Below, one piece after another: positions 6,429 through 8,831 of a stretch of DNA of 8,831 nucleotides. Location: assembly GCA_002348345.1 (NCBI GenBank), contig DEAY01000016.1:555-9385 (forward strand), written 5' to 3'. The stretch is from Verrucomicrobia bacterium UBA2970 (GTDB lineage: Bacteria; Verrucomicrobiota; Verrucomicrobiia; Limisphaerales; AAA164-E04). The notes beneath the pieces were generated by a model that had not been told where the DNA came from, searched no databases, and saw only the letters and a program-made list of their open reading frames with translations. Both the position numbers and the translations under genes were made by a program. Numbering within the stretch: the first letter of the stretch is position 1; every line of letters begins with the position of its first letter.

Positions 6429-6448
6429 CGTTGGCATTAATTCCAACG
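6429..6448. promoter_or_regulatory. near-perfect 20-bp palindrome just before the esterase start
   Basis: CGTTGGCATTAATTCCAACG reads the same on both strands except for one mismatched pair (positions 7 and 14). It ends four bases before the ATG at 6453 and begins about 20 bases after the predicted transcription start. As DNA it has the form of an operator for a homodimeric repressor. As RNA, CGTTGG and CCAACG could pair and cover the ribosome entry site. No Shine-Dalgarno is visible between it and the ATG. Confidence 0.55.
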
Positions 6449-6452
6449 AAAA

Positions 6453-7409
6453 ATGAACTTGAGTCTGGCGGCTCGCTTGAGAGCATCCAGTTTTCCACTT
6501 TTACGATCCATGTTCGCGTTAAAATCTGTTGGCACCCTCATACTCGCAATGAGCCTTCTCGGCACTTCCCTTCCGGCTCAAGAGCATCCCTCACCCATCC
6601 CCCTCTGGCCGAACGGAGCTCCGGGAGCCCTTGGAGACGAGAAAACGGATCGACCGACCCTCACTCCTTACCTTCCTGCGAAGACCACCAGCACCCGACA
6701 AGCCGCGATGGTCGTCTTCCCCGGAGGGGGCTACGGGGGCTTGGCCCGCCATGAAGGACACGATTACGCACTCTGGTTGAACGAGTCGGGAATAGCGGCG
6801 TTCGTCGTCCACTATCGTCTGGGCTCCAAAGGCTACCGACATCCCGCCATGCTCCAAGACGCGGCCCGGGCCGTTCGCACCGTCCGCAGTCAGGCCGGTC
6901 ACTGGAAGATTGACCCCCAACGGATCGGGGTGATGGGCTCCTCGGCAGGCGGCCATCTCGCCTCAACCCTTCTGACGCATCACGACCAGGGAATCCCAGA
7001 CGACGGTGATCCCATTGAACGGGTCAGTTCGAGACCCGACCTGGGAATTCTTTGCTACCCTGTGATCAGTATGGGGGCCATCACCCACCAAGGTTCCAAA
7101 AGGAATCTGCTGGGTGACCAACCCGAAGAGAAACTGGTCTGGCTCCTCTCCAACGAACTCCAAGTCACCCCGGAAACCCCGCCCACCTTCCTCTGGCACA
7201 CCGTCGAAGATCAAGCCGTCCTGGTGGAAAACAGTTTGGCCTTTGCGAGCGCCTTGCGCCGGGCAGGGGTTCTCTTCGACCTGCATATCTACCAAAACGG
7301 CCGCCACGGGATCGGTTTGGCTAACGGCCATCCCTGGACCAATGATTGTCTGTTCTGGCTGACGGAACGCGGATTCATCGATGAGCAGGAACGGCCGTCG
7401 CATCGGTGA
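6453..7409 (+). CDS. secreted alpha/beta-hydrolase, acetyl-xylan-esterase-like
   Basis: A 318-aa exported serine hydrolase of the alpha/beta-fold group often annotated as acetyl xylan esterase or 'endo-1,4-beta-xylanase B' homologue; members deacetylate plant or algal polysaccharides. A hydrophobic segment (about 23-41) ends in SLPA before QEH, a good signal-peptidase I site. The mature part starts with the family hallmark LWPNGAPGALG (51-61). PGGGYG (90-95) forms the oxyanion loop, GSSAG (162-166) holds the nucleophile S164, D253 in TVEDQAV is the probable acid, and H285 in GRHGIG is the catalytic His. The triad is therefore complete. The ATG at 6453 gives an unusually long n-region; a second ATG at 6510 would give a standard 23-residue signal peptide, and neither has a Shine-Dalgarno. 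The gene appears monocistronic, divergent from the dynamin gene and convergent with fabD. True substrate unknown. Confidence 0.88.
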   Translation: MNLSLAARLRASSFPLLRSMFALKSVGTLILAMSLLGTSLPAQEHPSPIPLWPNGAPGALGDEKTDRPTLTPYLPAKTTSTRQAAMVVFPGGGYGGLARHEGHDYALWLNESGIAAFVVHYRLGSKGYRHPAMLQDAARAVRTVRSQAGHWKIDPQRIGVMGSSAGGHLASTLLTHHDQGIPDDGDPIERVSSRPDLGILCYPVISMGAITHQGSKRNLLGDQPEEKLVWLLSNELQVTPETPPTFLWHTVEDQAVLVENSLAFASALRRAGVLFDLHIYQNGRHGIGLANGHPWTNDCLFWLTERGFIDEQERPSHR

Positions 7410-7463
7410 TGCCCCGGCAACCAAACGATGCCCGCATCCAGCTTCAGCAACACAACCAGCGCC

Positions 7464-8315
7464 TTAGCGCAATCCCGCTTTGATCTGCCGTATCAGCCCG
7501 GTCAGGACCTTCCCCGGTCCAATTTCCTCGAATTCGGGCTCCTCTAAAGCCAGCAAATACTGAATCGAACTCGACCACATCACGGGGCTGGCGATCTGAC
7601 GAGCCAAGGTCTCTCGCACCTCGGATTCCTCGTAAGGACGCCCGGTCACATTGGCAATGACCGGGATTCGCAGGGCCTCAAAGCCGACCCCTTCGAGAAA
7701 CCGAGCATATTGCTCCGCCACGGGCCTCATTTGACGGGAGTGAAAGGCCCCGCTGACGTCAAGGGGAATGACCTTGCCGCCGGCTTCAGTGAGGGGGCTC
7801 CCACAGGCTAGGACATCGGCTTTCGGACCCGCAATGACCGTTTGCTTGGGGCTGTTTTGATTGGCCAGGTCGATTTCAGAGAAGCCCGCCTCGGTGAGAA
7901 CGTTTTGAATCGTTTCAGGCGTCATTCCGATCACCGCCGCCATTCCCCCGCCCGAGACCCCGCTCATCAATCGCCCCCGCTCCTGCACCAATCGAATGCC
8001 ATCCTCAAAGCTGAAGGCACCCGCCGCGAAGAGCGCCGTGTACTCACCCAGGGAATGACCTGCTACATAATCAACCTCGCTTCCTCCATCCGCCTGTCTT
8101 GCCAGGAACCCGAGCGCGGACACGACAAAGAGGGCCGGCTGGGTGAACTGGGTTTGGCCGAGGCGATCCCCCGAGTTCTCCAGGCAGAGCTCGGCAATCG
8201 AATAGCCCAGAATCCGGTCGGCTGCCTCCACTTGCGAAGGAAAGCGTTCAAACAGCCCCTCGCCCATTCCGGCTTTTTGGGCACCCTGACCGGGAAACAC
8301 GCAAATGCTTGTCAT
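7464..8315 (-). CDS. fabD: malonyl-CoA:ACP transacylase
   Basis: A 283-aa cytosolic ACP S-malonyltransferase, which moves malonyl from CoA to acyl carrier protein to supply chain extension in fatty acid (or polyketide) synthesis. VFPGQGAQ (6-13) opens the fold. GHSLGEY (86-92) carries the nucleophile S88. R113 in QERGR is the malonate-carboxylate-binding Arg. H192 in GAFHS is the catalytic His. NQNSPKQTVIAG (152-163) and IGPGKVLTGLIRQI (265-278) are standard. The ATG at 8313-8315 gives the usual very short N-terminus (MTSIC); another ATG at 8322-8324 and a TTG at 8382-8384 are in frame but add residues not typical of the family. The wording GYSIAELCLEN and TQFTQPALFVV recalls the stand-alone acyltransferases of trans-AT polyketide clusters, but with no polyketide gene in view a housekeeping role is more likely. 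No fabH, fabG, acpP or fabF flanks it: both neighbours are on the opposite strand. Confidence 0.94.
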   Translation of the reverse strand: MTSICVFPGQGAQKAGMGEGLFERFPSQVEAADRILGYSIAELCLENSGDRLGQTQFTQPALFVVSALGFLARQADGGSEVDYVAGHSLGEYTALFAAGAFSFEDGIRLVQERGRLMSGVSGGGMAAVIGMTPETIQNVLTEAGFSEIDLANQNSPKQTVIAGPKADVLACGSPLTEAGGKVIPLDVSGAFHSRQMRPVAEQYARFLEGVGFEALRIPVIANVTGRPYEESEVRETLARQIASPVMWSSSIQYLLALEEPEFEEIGPGKVLTGLIRQIKAGLR

Positions 8316-8370
8316 CCCCGCCATCAAACCGCAACCGAGGTCGCTCCGTCTAGCGGATTTCACCCCAGCG

Positions 8371-8394
8371 GCCCAAAATACCAAAATCCCAAAA
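8371..8394. repeat. three tandem 8-bp units ending in CCAAAA or CCCAAAA upstream of fabD
   Basis: GCCCAAAA, TACCAAAA and TCCCAAAA lie head to tail at 8371-8378, 8379-8386 and 8387-8394. On the fabD coding strand they read as TTTTGG repeated every 8 bp, about 56-79 bp before the fabD start. They lie between fabD and the divergent phosphatase gene and could bind a regulator or be simple repeat drift. Confidence 0.55.
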
Positions 8395-8487
8395 GGAGAG
8401 GAAAAGACCTCCCTGGCAAAAGTGTCGTCAGTCAGGAGGGGAAATCTTCTTTACACCCCCCGCCGCACCGATCCATCCTCGCCGCCC

Positions 8488-8831
8488 ATGACGCCGCCCC
8501 GTTCCGGCCCCGCCAGCCTTCTCTTCCTCCTCTCTACATCTCTCGCCGCCAGTGACCCGGCTGCGTTCCAGCTCCAGCGGCAGGCTGCCGAAAACGCCCG
8601 AACCCATCGCCATTACCCCGGTCCCGCCAAAAACATCATTCTCTTCCTCGGGGATGGGATGGGCATCACGACCGTGACTGCCGCTCGAATCCTCCAAGGA
8701 CAACTTCAGGGGAAATTGGGCGAGGAACACATCCTTTCATTCGAAGAGTTTGAGCACACCGCGTTCTCCAAGACCTACAATGTCAACCAGCAAACGCCGG
8801 ATTCAGCCGGTACGATGAGCGCGATCATGAC
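8488..8831 (+). CDS. exported alkaline phosphatase, PhoA family (5' part)
   Basis: The first 114 codons of an alkaline phosphatase that runs off the window. Residues 10-21 (SLLFLLSTSLAA) form the hydrophobic core and end of a signal peptide, cleaved probably before SDP, so the enzyme would act in the periplasm, releasing phosphate from organic esters. NIILFLGDGMG (49-59) contains the metal-binding Asp (D56). TPDSAGT (103-109) carries the phosphorylated nucleophile S106. These are the first two hallmark blocks of the PhoA/Pfam alkaline phosphatase fold, in correct order and spacing. The ATG at 8488 has no Shine-Dalgarno nearby; a perfect AGGAGG at 8434-8439 is about 48 nt upstream and not usable for it. 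An in-frame GTG at 8422 precedes that motif and would spoil the signal peptide. The gene diverges from fabD across about 170 bp. I see no clear Pho box. Confidence 0.9.
   Translation, partial: MTPPRSGPASLLFLLSTSLAASDPAAFQLQRQAAENARTHRHYPGPAKNIILFLGDGMGITTVTAARILQGQLQGKLGEEHILSFEEFEHTAFSKTYNVNQQTPDSAGTMSAIM

Noticed and set aside
7410..7463. Terminator between the convergent esterase and fabD genes
   Set aside because: Only a 4-bp GCGC stem overlapping the fabD stop is visible, with no T-run.
8434..8439. Perfect AGGAGG as ribosome binding site
   Set aside because: No start codon lies at a usable distance; the phosphatase ATG is about 48 nt further on.

Overview
The window is about 8.8 kb of moderately GC-rich bacterial chromosome. 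Genes lie on both strands with short intergenic gaps, and Shine-Dalgarno sequences are mostly weak or absent. The gene content points to the Planctomycetota-Verrucomicrobiota-Chlamydiota group, most likely Verrucomicrobiota: a tryptophan/glycine-rich DUF6600-type protein, an LWP-NGAPGA-type secreted esterase, a stand-alone transposase-N-terminal-like protein and a PhoA-type phosphatase. This placement is inference from gene families; there is no rRNA or other taxonomic marker. I see no tRNA, rRNA, CRISPR array, complete insertion sequence or prophage gene.

Layout. (1) At 1-1160 the 3' end of an unidentified gene is followed after 12 nt by an acetamidase/formamidase family gene, probably one transcript. 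(2) At 1341-2741 lies a membrane-anchored, proline-rich DUF6600-type protein. (3) On the minus strand, 2790-6181 holds a 927-aa dynamin-family GTPase and, just downstream of it, a small orphan protein that resembles the N-terminal (DUF772-like) part of IS1182/IS5-type transposases without a catalytic domain. (4) A 271-nt divergent region (6182-6452) carries a perfect 9-bp inverted repeat, a good sigma70-like promoter and a near-perfect 20-bp palindrome. (5) At 6453-7409 lies a secreted alpha/beta-hydrolase of the acetyl-xylan-esterase-like group. (6) Convergent to it is fabD (7464-8315, minus), apparently a single gene outside the usual fab cluster. (7) Divergent from fabD is the 5' end of an exported alkaline phosphatase (8488 to the window end).

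Most of these genes look functionally independent: amide hydrolysis, a cell-envelope protein, a membrane-remodelling GTPase, exported esterase and phosphatase activity, and malonyl loading for fatty acid synthesis. The least ordinary part is the minus-strand pair at 2790-6181. The GTPase has an acidic insert in its hinge, a basic patch, a duplicated IGAF-W-LG motif and a long acidic tail. It also contains a nine-G homopolymer tract, and its small neighbour carries T8 and G8 tracts, so both genes could be subject to slippage. I cannot show from sequence alone that the two genes form a system.
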